A DNA stretch of 40,953 nucleotides, from the NCBI GenBank assembly GCA_949283135.1, contig CASDRM010000031.1, positions 1-40,953 of the forward strand, read 5' to 3'. The notes under the pieces are model-generated. The model did not search any database. It was not told where the DNA came from and was given only the letters and a program-made list of their open reading frames with translations. The translations under genes and the position numbers were made by a program. Of the stretch, positions 31,925-40,221 are shown piece after piece. Within the stretch, counting starts at the first letter, position 1. Every line of letters starts with the position of its first letter. The stretch comes from an uncultured Ruminococcus sp. (GTDB lineage: Bacteria; Bacillota; Clostridia; Oscillospirales; Ruminococcaceae).

Positions 31925-33652
31925 CTATTTAACCGTGAGGGTAATGCTGACATTCTCGCGGTCAGCAGGAAGATCCTCATTTTCTGACATATATAGATAG
32001 GGCATTCCGTCGCAGCCGAAGTGAACTCTTCTGATGCCGTCTATTCTGTCGCTTACTCCTATAGTCTTGTGACCGTGGTAGGTGATGTAGGTATCTCCGA
32101 ATTCGTCCGTGAAGAAGCCGTTGTGACCGCAGCCGTACTCGCCTTCAACAAAATTAGACGCGAGCGTCGGAACCATTGACTTTTTCCATACTGAGACATC
32201 GGTGAGCTCTGCACATGTATCCGCGACCACCGCACCGATAACATATGTGTCGCCGGCTGAGTCTCCGCCGGAATACGCGACATAAACCTTATCCTCGGTG
32301 ACAATGGGGTGAGGACCTTCGTTGTTATCTGTGCCGTTTATGTTCTCCCAGCCGTAGCAGGGACGTGAGAAGAGCTGCGGGAAGGTGATTAGCTTCCATG
32401 GCTGGTTGACGTCAGCCTCGGCAATCATCAGCATCGAGCCGCTGTCGGTTCCCGACCATGTACGGTATGACCATACGACAAAGCCTCTGTTCTTGACTTC
32501 AAAGTAGGTCATGTCAAGGGTTATACCATGCTTGCCGTCGCCAAGCGGGCTGTTGTTAAGGTATCTGCCGTCCGGCATTACGCATCTGTGAGGCTCGCTC
32601 CAGTCGGCTGGATTCATTATGTCTCCGCCCTCGCGAAGCATCATTACATGAGACTGAGGGTCAAAGCCGCCTTTGCCAAGCGTGCAGAACAGGCACATCC
32701 TGCCGTTTACTATGTGGAACTCAGGTGCCCAGAAGGTCGACTCCCACTTGCCCTCGGTATAGCTGAGAATGGTGGAGCGCTTTACTCCATCGCTGAACAG
32801 GGCCTCTGGAGTATCAGCTTCTCTTGCCTCGAACTTCTTCTGACCCTCGGCGTCGTCTGTGCCTATGAAATAGTACTTGCCGTTATAGTAGGTGATAATC
32901 GGATCGCCCCAGGGACGGCTCTCGACAGGGAAGGGGAATCTGCGGCGGCAGATTTTTCCGGAAACAGTGTATTTTCCGGGTGTGCTGAAGTCCACTCCGG
33001 AGGTGTCCCACTTTATTCTCTTGGTATGTACCGAGCCGTCAGAGTAGAGAACCTTGGCTGAGATTTTGTCAAGCTCCTTAGGGTCGCTAGCGCAAATATC
33101 GCTCGGAATAAGGACATCCTTAAATGTAATTTTGTTTGATCTTACGGCGAGTTCATCAGCCATAGTCTTTGGGATCTCGATCATGACGGCGTCGCCGTTG
33201 CGGATATCAAGCTGGGGGCAAGCGCAGCTTTCGCCTTCGGCGTCAGCAGCCTCTACCTTGTCTGAATCGCATATTTCGGGCTCAGAGAAATTGACAAAGT
33301 CGGAAGTAGTCCACTTGATAAACTTGCCGGTGTATAAGGTCTCGCAGCTGACCGCCCATATTCCGTCCTTCTTGTTGTTTCTTATAAGCTCTCTGCCGAT
33401 TATCGAGTATTCGCTGCCTGAGCGGCAAATCCTGAGGTCGGTGACTCCAGCCGAAACTATGCCGTTGTTTTCATTGAAGTGGCACTTGGGGAAGAGCATT
33501 CCGTAGCCCATGAAAAGAGGCTTAAAGTTTTTAGCGTTGTCCGAGGAAACTGCAAAGTGTACGCTTTCTGCAAGATACACCGAGTAATCCGGGGCGGCGT
33601 TTCTGATATACGCCGCTATGAGGCAGCGCTCGCTTGTGTTGTAAAGTTCCAT
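31925..33652 (-). CDS. Glycoside hydrolase family 43-like enzyme with an inserted Ig-like domain
   Basis: A 575-residue protein. The last two thirds (about 245-560) look like a five-bladed GH43 propeller: catalytic base Asp250 in RPWGDPII, WAPE (308-311), pKa-tuning Asp380 in ITLDMTYF and acid Glu445 in NNEGPHPI. Residues about 170-235 resemble a bacterial Ig-like domain (KVLYSDGSVHTKRIKWDTSGVDFSTPGKYTVSG). The first 165 residues (exposure phrases such as WTTSDFVNFSEPE) look like part of another propeller-type fold that I cannot place. GH43 enzymes remove arabinose or xylose from hemicellulose. No signal peptide, so it should act inside the cell. Start at 33652 has GGAGG a few bases upstream. 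Monocistronic. Confidence 0.83.
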   Translation of the reverse strand: MELYNTSERCLIAAYIRNAAPDYSVYLAESVHFAVSSDNAKNFKPLFMGYGMLFPKCHFNENNGIVSAGVTDLRICRSGSEYSIIGRELIRNNKKDGIWAVSCETLYTGKFIKWTTSDFVNFSEPEICDSDKVEAADAEGESCACPQLDIRNGDAVMIEIPKTMADELAVRSNKITFKDVLIPSDICASDPKELDKISAKVLYSDGSVHTKRIKWDTSGVDFSTPGKYTVSGKICRRRFPFPVESRPWGDPIITYYNGKYYFIGTDDAEGQKKFEAREADTPEALFSDGVKRSTILSYTEGKWESTFWAPEFHIVNGRMCLFCTLGKGGFDPQSHVMMLREGGDIMNPADWSEPHRCVMPDGRYLNNSPLGDGKHGITLDMTYFEVKNRGFVVWSYRTWSGTDSGSMLMIAEADVNQPWKLITFPQLFSRPCYGWENINGTDNNEGPHPIVTEDKVYVAYSGGDSAGDTYVIGAVVADTCAELTDVSVWKKSMVPTLASNFVEGEYGCGHNGFFTDEFGDTYITYHGHKTIGVSDRIDGIRRVHFGCDGMPYLYMSENEDLPADRENVSITLTVK

Positions 33653-33812
33653 AATATTCCTCCGTAAATGAAATATACTTATAGCTTTCGCGAAATTGCC
33701 GCAAAAACTTTTATGTACATAATATCATAATACAGAAAAAAATCAATACAAATTTTCATTATAAAAAAATATATTTTTTAAGCTGTAAAAGGGGATAACG
33801 CGGCAATTAAAA

Positions 33813-33840
33813 AACCTGCGGATCTGCTCCGCAGGTTTTG
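33813..33840 (-). terminator. Terminator of the dap-lys operon
   Basis: ACCTGCGGA (33814-33822) and TCCGCAGGT (33828-33836) pair perfectly; the A tract on the left gives a T tract on the minus strand. It lies about 35 bases after the dapL stop. Confidence 0.85.
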
Positions 33841-33871
33841 ATGATTACTATGCAGGTTTGTTAACCGAGAC

Positions 33872-35053
33872 TTACTTTCCGAGCATCTTTTTGAGCCTTG
33901 CCATAGCCTCGGCGGTGTTTTCGTGAGTGGAGAAAGAGGTGAGCCTGAGGTAGCCCTTTCCGTTTTCTCCGAATCCCTCGCCGGGAGTTCCCACTACGTT
34001 CGCTTCGCTTAAAAGCTTGTCAAAGAACTCCCATGAGCCCATGCCTCCCGGGCACTTGAGCCAGATATAGGGCGAGTTCTTTCCGCCGAAGTATTTTATT
34101 CCGCATTCGTCGAGAGCCTTCATCAGTATCTTGGCATTCTCCTGATAGTACGCGATGTTCTCTTTGATGCCCTTGAGTCCCTCTTCGGTAAAGACGGCGT
34201 TCGCACCGCACTGAACTATGTATGAAACACCGTTGAACTTGGTGGACTGACGCCTGAGCCAGAGCTTGTTGAGGTCCTGGTCGAATTTAAGCGACTTTGG
34301 CACTATGGTGTAGCCGCAGCGTGTTCCGGTGAAGCCCGCTGTCTTGGAGAGCGAGCATATCTCTATCACGCACTCCTTCGCTCCTGCTACCTCGTATGCC
34401 GAGTGGGGAACGTCGGGGTCGGTGATAAACGCCTCGTAAGCTGCGTCAAGAAGTATTACTGCGCCCTCTTTTTTCGCGTAATCCACCCAGAGCTTGAGCT
34501 GATCGCGGGTGTAGGCGGCGCCTGTGGGGTTGTTAGGTGAGCAGAGGTAGATTATATCCGCGTGAACGCTGTTGTCGGGCAGGGGAAGGAAGTTGTTTTC
34601 CTCGGTGGCGTCTGCGTATATTATCTTTCTGCCGGCAAGTATGTTGGTATCAACATATACCGGATAGACAGGGTCGGTCACAAGAACGGTGTTGTCCTCG
34701 TCAAACAGGTCAAGTATGTTTCCAAGATCGCTCTTTGCCCCGTCTGATACGAATACCTCCTCGGTATCAAGCTCAACGCCGAACTTTTTGTAGTATCCGA
34801 CTATGCTCTCGCACAGAAAATCGTAGCCGCGGTATTCTCCGTAGCCCTTGAAGGTTTCCTTTACGCCCATCTCGGAAACCGCGGCGTGCATGGCGTCTAC
34901 GACAGCCTTACAGAGTGGAAGCGTGACGTCTCCTATGCCCATTTTGATAATCTTTGCATCAGGGTGTTCCGCAGCATACTTGGCTGTGCGCTGAGCCACT
35001 TCGGCAAAGAGATAGCTTTCCTTGATTTTTGAATAGTTGTGATTTGTTTTCAT
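33872..35053 (-). CDS. dapL: LL-diaminopimelate aminotransferase
   Basis: A 393-residue class I/II PLP aminotransferase. The PLP-binding lysine is Lys237 in SLSKTAGFTGTRCGY; CSPNNPTGA (171-179) and the N-terminal MGIGDVTLPL match DapL. It converts tetrahydrodipicolinate with glutamate directly to LL-diaminopimelate, bypassing the succinylase or acetylase route. DapL occurs in Clostridia, plants, Chlamydia and some others. Its ATG overlaps the dapF stop by four bases (ATGA). Last gene of dapA-lysA-dapF-dapL, controlled by the lysine riboswitch upstream of dapA. Confidence 0.95.
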   Translation of the reverse strand: MKTNHNYSKIKESYLFAEVAQRTAKYAAEHPDAKIIKMGIGDVTLPLCKAVVDAMHAAVSEMGVKETFKGYGEYRGYDFLCESIVGYYKKFGVELDTEEVFVSDGAKSDLGNILDLFDEDNTVLVTDPVYPVYVDTNILAGRKIIYADATEENNFLPLPDNSVHADIIYLCSPNNPTGAAYTRDQLKLWVDYAKKEGAVILLDAAYEAFITDPDVPHSAYEVAGAKECVIEICSLSKTAGFTGTRCGYTIVPKSLKFDQDLNKLWLRRQSTKFNGVSYIVQCGANAVFTEEGLKGIKENIAYYQENAKILMKALDECGIKYFGGKNSPYIWLKCPGGMGSWEFFDKLLSEANVVGTPGEGFGENGKGYLRLTSFSTHENTAEAMARLKKMLGK

Positions 35054-35901
35054 ATCTCTACTTCTCCCTCATACGAGAACTCGGCAGGTCCTCTCATTGT
35101 TATGTCATAGCTGTCGCTGCAAGTGATGTGAAGGTCTCCGCCTAAAAGCTTCACTGTGACCTCCTCGTTAGGCTTGCATATGCCGTTTCTGACGGCAACC
35201 GCCACAGACGCGCATGCTCCTGTTCCGCAGGCAAGCGTTTCTCCGCTGCCTCGCTCCCATACTCTCATCTCAAGCGTATTTTTGTCTATTACCCTTATGA
35301 ATTCGGTGTTTACTCTTTCCGGGAAAATCGGATTGTGCTCAAACTGAACGCCTATCTTTTCAAGCTCAAGACTCTTTGTGTCATCCACAAAGGTAACGCA
35401 GTGAGGGTTTCCCATTGATACGCAGGTAATGTTCCAGCGTCCGCACGGAAGCATGAGAGGCTGATCGACAACCTCGCTCTTGTCCGAGATAACGGGTATG
35501 CTTTTTGAGTCAAATACAGCCTTGCCCATGTCCACCGACACGCTCTTTACTTTTCCGTCCTGCACGTCGAGAGTAAGAGTCTTGACTCCGGCAAGCGTTT
35601 CGAGAGTGACTACCTTTTTGTCGGTCAGTCCCTTTTCGTATACATATTTTCCTATACATCTTGTGCCGTTTCCGCACATCTTGCCCTCGCTGCCGTCGGC
35701 GTTGAACATCCTCATCTTAAAATCAGCTATTTTTGATGGAGCTATGATGATGACCCCGTCGCTGCCCACAGAGAAGTGCCTGTCTGAAAGCCTTATTGAG
35801 AGCGCAGACGGATCATCTATCTCCTCTTTGAAGCCGTTTATGTATATGTAGTCGTTGCCGATGCCGTTCATTTTTGTAAATTTAAGTTTTCTAATACTCA
35901 T
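35050..35901 (-). CDS. dapF: Diaminopimelate epimerase
   Basis: A 283-residue cofactor-free epimerase of usual length. The two catalytic cysteines are Cys76 (KMCGNGTRC) and Cys225 (TLACGTGAC). It turns LL-diaminopimelate into the meso form used for peptidoglycan and lysine. Start by AAGGCGG eight bases upstream; the gap from lysA is 18 bases and the end overlaps dapL by four, showing tight coupling. It supplies the substrate of LysA encoded just before. Confidence 0.96.
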   Translation of the reverse strand: MSIRKLKFTKMNGIGNDYIYINGFKEEIDDPSALSIRLSDRHFSVGSDGVIIIAPSKIADFKMRMFNADGSEGKMCGNGTRCIGKYVYEKGLTDKKVVTLETLAGVKTLTLDVQDGKVKSVSVDMGKAVFDSKSIPVISDKSEVVDQPLMLPCGRWNITCVSMGNPHCVTFVDDTKSLELEKIGVQFEHNPIFPERVNTEFIRVIDKNTLEMRVWERGSGETLACGTGACASVAVAVRNGICKPNEEVTVKLLGGDLHITCSDSYDITMRGPAEFSYEGEVEI

Positions 35902-35919
35902 AGATACAGCCGCCTTAAA

Positions 35920-37230
35920 TCAGATATCGTTAAGGGTGATGTCTTCCAACGACTCCTTCTTTACCGCTATATAGTCCTCATCGCCGTTTACCATTACAAT
36001 CGGAGGGCGGGGAATGCGGTTGTAGTTGGACGCCATTGAATAGTTATACGCTCCGGTAGTGAGAACAGCTACAAGATCTCCGCGGCAAACGCTGTCGGGG
36101 AACATTACCTTTGGCTGGATAATGTCTCCCGATTCGCAGCATCTTCCGACAAGGTCGCACTCCATAGTTGCGGGCTCGTCTGTCTTGTCGGCGGGAACTA
36201 CGGTGTATTTTGACTCGTAGAGTGCGTATCTGGGGTTGTCTGTCATTCCGCCGTCTATCGAGACATAGTTCTTGTAGCCGGTTATTTTCTTCACCGTTCC
36301 TACGGTGTAAAGGGTGATTCCGGCGTCTGCGACGATGCTTCTTCCCGGCTCAAGCCTTATCGACGGACGGCTTATTCCAAGCTCGGCGCATTTGGCTTTT
36401 ATAAACTGAGCTACTTCCTTTATGTTCTCACGAATGCTTATCACCGGCTGGCTTGAGACATATCTCACGCCGTAGCCTCCGCCGAGGTCAAGTATACCCG
36501 TCTCAAAGCCGAGCTTATTTTTAACGTCAGATATAAACTGAAGCATTATTTCCGCGCTTCTGAGGAACACGTCAGAGTCGAATACCATAGAGCCGACATG
36601 GCAATGGAAGCCGCATAGGATGATGTTTGGCTTTGAGAGGGTGTGCGCAGTTATTTCCATAGCCTGACCTGTTTCAATGGCTGTGCCGAATTTCGAGTCG
36701 ACCTTGCCGGTAGAGACCTCGTCATAGGTATGAGGGTCTATTCCCGGGGTAAGGCGAAGAAGTATCTTCTGCTTGAGTCCCTTTTCAGCGGCAATTTTGT
36801 CTATCGCGTCCACCTCTTCGACATTGTCGCACACAAAGTAGCCGACGCCGTTGTCCATGGCGTACGCGATATCCCAATCCGTTTTGTTATTTCCCTGGAA
36901 ATAGGCTTTTTCCATCGGGAAGCCCGCCTTGAGCGCGGTATGGATTTCTCCGGGGGAGACCACGTCCGCGCCAAGACCCTCCTGCGATATTATTCTGTAT
37001 ATACCGACAAAGCTCGCGGCCTTGCTGGCGTAAAGTGCGCAGGAATCGTCGCCGAAGAACTCCTTAAGGGCGTCGCGGTACTCACGGCAGTTTTGCCTTA
37101 TCCTTTTTTCGTCCATCAGGTAGAGCGGCGTGCCGTACTTCTCGGCTAACTCCTTTGTGCTTCGTCCGCCGAAGAAGAGCACTCCATCCTTGACGGAGAG
37201 ATTGTCTGTGAGTATATAACTATTGCTCAT
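35920..37230 (-). CDS. lysA: Diaminopimelate decarboxylase
   Basis: A 436-residue fold-type III PLP decarboxylase. LYASKAASF carries the PLP lysine; LDLGGGYGVRY (phosphate loop), RLEPGRSIVADAG and the C-terminal GRCCESGD catalytic cysteine block and GAYNYSMASNYN are all present. It makes L-lysine from meso-diaminopimelate, the last step of the pathway. Start by AAAAGGAAG. It lies 39 bases after dapA and 18 before dapF in the same operon. Its place next to the other dap genes means lysine feedback through the riboswitch would also lower cell-wall diaminopimelate supply, so other control may exist. Confidence 0.96.
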   Translation of the reverse strand: MSNSYILTDNLSVKDGVLFFGGRSTKELAEKYGTPLYLMDEKRIRQNCREYRDALKEFFGDDSCALYASKAASFVGIYRIISQEGLGADVVSPGEIHTALKAGFPMEKAYFQGNNKTDWDIAYAMDNGVGYFVCDNVEEVDAIDKIAAEKGLKQKILLRLTPGIDPHTYDEVSTGKVDSKFGTAIETGQAMEITAHTLSKPNIILCGFHCHVGSMVFDSDVFLRSAEIMLQFISDVKNKLGFETGILDLGGGYGVRYVSSQPVISIRENIKEVAQFIKAKCAELGISRPSIRLEPGRSIVADAGITLYTVGTVKKITGYKNYVSIDGGMTDNPRYALYESKYTVVPADKTDEPATMECDLVGRCCESGDIIQPKVMFPDSVCRGDLVAVLTTGAYNYSMASNYNRIPRPPIVMVNGDEDYIAVKKESLEDITLNDI

Positions 37231-37269
37231 TGTATTTTTTCTTCCTTTTCTTTGGTAGGGGGACAGCCG

Positions 37270-38157
37270 TTACTTTGTCAGTCCAAGCTCCTCCATGATC
37301 TTATACATATGCTCCGCCTTTGTTTCGCTCATTGGAGTAAGAGGAAGTCTGAGCGTGTTTTCACACCAACCGAGCTTTGCCATTGCCGCTTTTGCGGGAA
37401 TAGGATTTACCTCTGAGAAGAGCGCGTTTATAAACGGCAGATACTTGAGCTGAAGCTTGAGAGCTCCGTCTATGTCGCCGCTGAGGAATCTGGAGCAGAT
37501 CTCGCTTGTCTCGGCGGGAAGTACATTGGATAAAACAGATATCACGCCCTTGCCTCCGAGCGACATTATGGGTAAAATCTGATTGTCGTTGCCCGAGTAT
37601 ATGTCCAAAGTGTCGCCGCATTTTGCAGCAAGCTCAGCTATCTGGGAGATATCACCGCTTGCTTCCTTTATTGCGACTATGTTGTCCATGTCAGCGAGTC
37701 TTGCAGCCGTATCGGGAAGGATATTGCAGCCCGTTCTTGAGGGAACATTATACAAAATGCAGGGCTTATCACAGGACTCGGCGATCGCCTTGAAGTGCTC
37801 GTACAGACCGTTCTGGGTAGCTTTATTGTAGTAGGGTGTGACCAGAAGCAGAGCGTCCGCGCCGACTGAGCATGCAAACTTTGACAGTTCAATGGCGTAC
37901 GATGTATCGTTGGAGCCTGTTCCTGCTATTATGGGAACTCTTCCTGCGACCTTCTCCACCGCGTAGCGGATTATCTCTCTGTGTTCCTCATCGGTCAATG
38001 TGGAACTCTCGCCGGTAGTCCCGGCAACTACGAGCGCGCTTATGCCGCCTTCAATCTGCGCCTCGAGGATCTTTCCATAGGCGTCATAGTCTATTACACC
38101 GTTCTTAAACGGGGTGATGAGTGCGGTTGCGGCTCCCGTGAAAATAGTGTGTTTCAT
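37270..38157 (-). CDS. dapA: 4-hydroxy-tetrahydrodipicolinate synthase
   Basis: A 295-residue class I aldolase of usual length. The Schiff-base lysine is Lys164 in VAIKEASGD; Tyr136 (LYNVPSRTG) and Thr47-48 (AGTTGESSTL) complete the catalytic triad region. It condenses pyruvate with aspartate semialdehyde, the first committed step to diaminopimelate and lysine. Start by AAAGGAG about eight bases upstream. It is first in the operon and sits directly behind a lysine riboswitch and its terminator. Confidence 0.97.
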   Translation of the reverse strand: MKHTIFTGAATALITPFKNGVIDYDAYGKILEAQIEGGISALVVAGTTGESSTLTDEEHREIIRYAVEKVAGRVPIIAGTGSNDTSYAIELSKFACSVGADALLLVTPYYNKATQNGLYEHFKAIAESCDKPCILYNVPSRTGCNILPDTAARLADMDNIVAIKEASGDISQIAELAAKCGDTLDIYSGNDNQILPIMSLGGKGVISVLSNVLPAETSEICSRFLSGDIDGALKLQLKYLPFINALFSEVNPIPAKAAMAKLGWCENTLRLPLTPMSETKAEHMYKIMEELGLTK

Positions 38158-38183
38158 GCTTAGGGCATCTCCTTTACAAAAAT

Positions 38184-38215
38184 AAAAAAAGCAGTCACCT
38201 CAAAAGGCAACTACC
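38184..38215 (-). terminator. Lysine riboswitch terminator
   Basis: On the minus strand, GGTAGTTGCC (plus 38206-38215) pairs with GGTGACTGCT (plus 38190-38199), with several G-T wobbles, followed by a T tract (plus A run 38184-38189). It lies between the aptamer and the dapA ribosome site. Confidence 0.75.
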
Positions 38216-38267
38216 GCACGAGCTCACAGAACGCAGCAGGGGCTGCGCATAATACTGAATGAATCGT

Positions 38268-38432
38268 CCGATAGCTCTCCGCAGCTTTGTGCGACAGCAA
38301 GGCGGATATTGACCGCAATGCCGGATCACTCCTTTGCCTTTGAGCGTCCTCGGCAGTTATCCCTTTCGGCAGCGCCCGCCTTGGCTGGCGTTATAAACGC
38401 TGCTTACTTTTGATAGACTGCGCCTCTATCAG
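38268..38432 (-). promoter_or_regulatory. Lysine riboswitch (L-box)
   Basis: A 165-base minus-strand leader, the right size for the family. P1 is closed by CTGATAG (plus 38426-38432) and CTATCGG (plus 38268-38274). The block GATAGAGGCGC, AAAAGTAA and CTGCCGAAAGG then GCCGAGG matches the conserved L-box core. It precedes dapA, a standard target. The 3' half is less clearly matched by eye, so the exact fold needs a covariance model. Confidence 0.82.
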
Positions 38433-38440
38433 TTACTGCC

Positions 38441-38469
38441 ATTATAATACCGGTCATACCGGTTGTCAA
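38441..38469 (-). promoter_or_regulatory. Consensus promoter of the dap-lys operon
   Basis: On the minus strand TTGACA (plus 38464-38469) and TATAAT (plus 38441-38446) are perfect with a 17-base spacer. The spacer holds the palindrome ACCGGT twice (38449-38454 and 38458-38463), nine bases apart. Confidence 0.9.
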
Positions 38470-38567
38470 TATATAATGATATATAGATATGATATTATAT
38501 TCGGCGTAATGAGATATTGTACGCCCGCATCCAAAACATGAACGTATTCCGGCGGCTTTTGCTTACG

Positions 38568-38600
38568 GAAAAACCCGACCGGAGTGTGTCCCGGTCGGGT
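38568..38600 (-). terminator. Terminator of the xylanase gene
   Basis: ACCCGACCGG (38573-38582) and CCGGTCGGGT (38591-38600) pair perfectly; the plus-strand A run at 38569-38573 is a T tract on the minus strand. It lies 25 bases after the stop codon. Confidence 0.9.
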
Positions 38601-38624
38601 CTTGCTTGATTTAAGTTTCAATAA

Positions 38625-39956
38625 TCAGTCGAATGAGGTCATCGCTATCGAGTAGAAGCTCGGCTTGAGAGAGAGGTCTCTGTCGATAATGAGCGCCGCG
38701 TTTCTTCTGAGCTTGGGAGTGGAGTTGAGCCATGAGTTCTCATCGTCTGTTCCCCAGAATACCACAGAGTCAAGCACGCCGCGGTCTGCAAACTCGAGGA
38801 AGAGGTCAAATAGCTCGGCATACTTCACTGCCTGAGCCTCGAACTCCTCATCTGACCATGTCTTAAAGCTGCCGTCGGCATCTGCGCCTACGAACATGTT
38901 CATGTCGAGCTCGGTGATCTGGATTCTGAAGTTACCGGCGTAATCAGGGAAGCACTCGTCGTAGATCTCGGCAAGACCTGCGATCTTTTCGAGGTTCCTT
39001 CTGTAGGTGTCGATGTTGCAGTCAACGCTGATGTGGGACTGGAAGCCGACGCCGTCGATTCTTACGCCCTTGCGGAGCATTCTCTCGACCATGTCATACA
39101 TAGCCTGGGTCTTGGAATCCTGCCACTCCATGTTGAAGTCGTTGATGACGAGTACCAAGTCATCTCCGCCGGCGGCTCTTGCGGCGTTGAAGGCTATCTC
39201 AACATAGTCATCATAGTAACCGTTGCCGTCCAGATCCCCGATGATATCAGCCCAGTAGGAGTCATCGGCGATGCGTCTTATGGAATCTGCGTTAAGAACC
39301 TCGTTGCAGACGTCCCATACCTTGATGTCGTCCTTATACCTTGTTACTACATCGGTAATATAGGTAGTGATTCTTTCCTGAAGCTGTTCGCTGGTAGCCA
39401 AAGCGCCTGCCTCGTTGCACTCAGCCAAGGATCTTGTGTCGTTGGGGTCTGCCTTGAACCACCACTGAGGAACCTGTGAGTGCCACAGCAGAGTATGTCC
39501 TCTGAGGGTAGCGCCGTTGAGCTTGCCGAAAGCGACGAAATCGTCGGCGTATTCGAAGTTGTAAACGCCTTCGGACGGGTTGACGCAGTCAGGCTTGAGC
39601 TCGTTGCCGAGGGTATACATGTTGTAGTGCTTGAGAAGTCCCTTTGCAATCGGGTCCTCAAGGTTGGTTATCTGGTTGGAGGTGAATGAAGCGCCGACAG
39701 ATATCCTTCCCTCAAAGTATTTGCAGAGCGAGGGAACGTCGTAGTCGGCCACATAGTGCTCTCCGGACTCCTCCAAAGCGGTGAGCTCATCCTTGGAGTA
39801 TGTAAGATTAGGGTCGGTAAGACCTTCTACAAATTCAGGGTCTACCTGCTGCAGGGCATCGTCTCCGTTTGAATCTGGGTCGGTCTGACCGTTTTCGCAG
39901 GAGCAGAAGCTTATAAGCATCGCTCCGGCAAGCAGGAACGCCAAAAATCTTTTCAT
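38625..39956 (-). CDS. Endo-1,4-beta-xylanase, glycoside hydrolase family 10, lipoprotein
   Basis: A 443-residue exported enzyme. The signal ends in ISFCSCEN, with Cys20 the likely lipidated residue (FCSC is a loose lipobox). An acidic linker (about 21-70) precedes a GH10 barrel (about 75-440): HTLLWHSQVPQWW (154-166), acid/base Glu219 in VWDVCNEVL, nucleophile Glu349 in QITELDM, and VVFWGTDDENSW near the end. It cuts the xylan backbone. No carbohydrate-binding or dockerin domain is seen, so it is probably held on the cell by its lipid. The ATG at 39956 is preferred although AAAGGA is about 12 bases away; a TTG at 39965 is too close to it. Own promoter and terminator. Confidence 0.95.
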   Translation of the reverse strand: MKRFLAFLLAGAMLISFCSCENGQTDPDSNGDDALQQVDPEFVEGLTDPNLTYSKDELTALEESGEHYVADYDVPSLCKYFEGRISVGASFTSNQITNLEDPIAKGLLKHYNMYTLGNELKPDCVNPSEGVYNFEYADDFVAFGKLNGATLRGHTLLWHSQVPQWWFKADPNDTRSLAECNEAGALATSEQLQERITTYITDVVTRYKDDIKVWDVCNEVLNADSIRRIADDSYWADIIGDLDGNGYYDDYVEIAFNAARAAGGDDLVLVINDFNMEWQDSKTQAMYDMVERMLRKGVRIDGVGFQSHISVDCNIDTYRRNLEKIAGLAEIYDECFPDYAGNFRIQITELDMNMFVGADADGSFKTWSDEEFEAQAVKYAELFDLFLEFADRGVLDSVVFWGTDDENSWLNSTPKLRRNAALIIDRDLSLKPSFYSIAMTSFD

Positions 39957-39994
39957 AAGTTTCAATATCCTTTCGGTGAAAAATTTTCACACAC

Positions 39995-40023
39995 ATTATA
40001 GCATATCTTTCGCTAGCTTTGAA
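39995..40023 (-). promoter_or_regulatory. Extended -10 promoter of the xylanase gene
   Basis: On the minus strand TGCTATAAT (TATAAT at plus 39995-40000) has a TGN extension; the -35 (TTCAAA, plus 40018-40023) is weak. ATATGCTATAAT is shared with two other promoters in the window. Confidence 0.65.
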
Positions 40024-40131
40024 TCGGTAAAACAAACAATAAATGAGCAGCGCTTTATGCAGTTTTACACAATTTTCAGGCAATGGTAAAACCGAGATTT
40101 TATTTTGAGGCAATTTAATGCAAAATATCTC

Positions 40132-40160
40132 TTTACAAATCAGGATTGTTGTCCTATACT
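40132..40160 (+). promoter_or_regulatory. Promoter of the ATP synthase operon
   Basis: TTTACA (40132-40137) and TATACT (40155-40160) with a 17-base spacer, about 60 bases upstream of the first gene. Confidence 0.75.
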
Positions 40161-40221
40161 ATACGTATATTATTACTGCAAAGCATGAAAACGACTTTGC
40201 TTCTTACACCGGAGGTTACTG

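Noticed and set aside
32528-33061. 177-codon plus frame opposite the GH43-like gene
   Set aside because: Antisense shadow; the minus-strand product has all GH43 catalytic residues.
36643-37149. 168-codon plus frame opposite lysA
   Set aside because: Antisense shadow of a well-conserved enzyme gene with no ribosome site.
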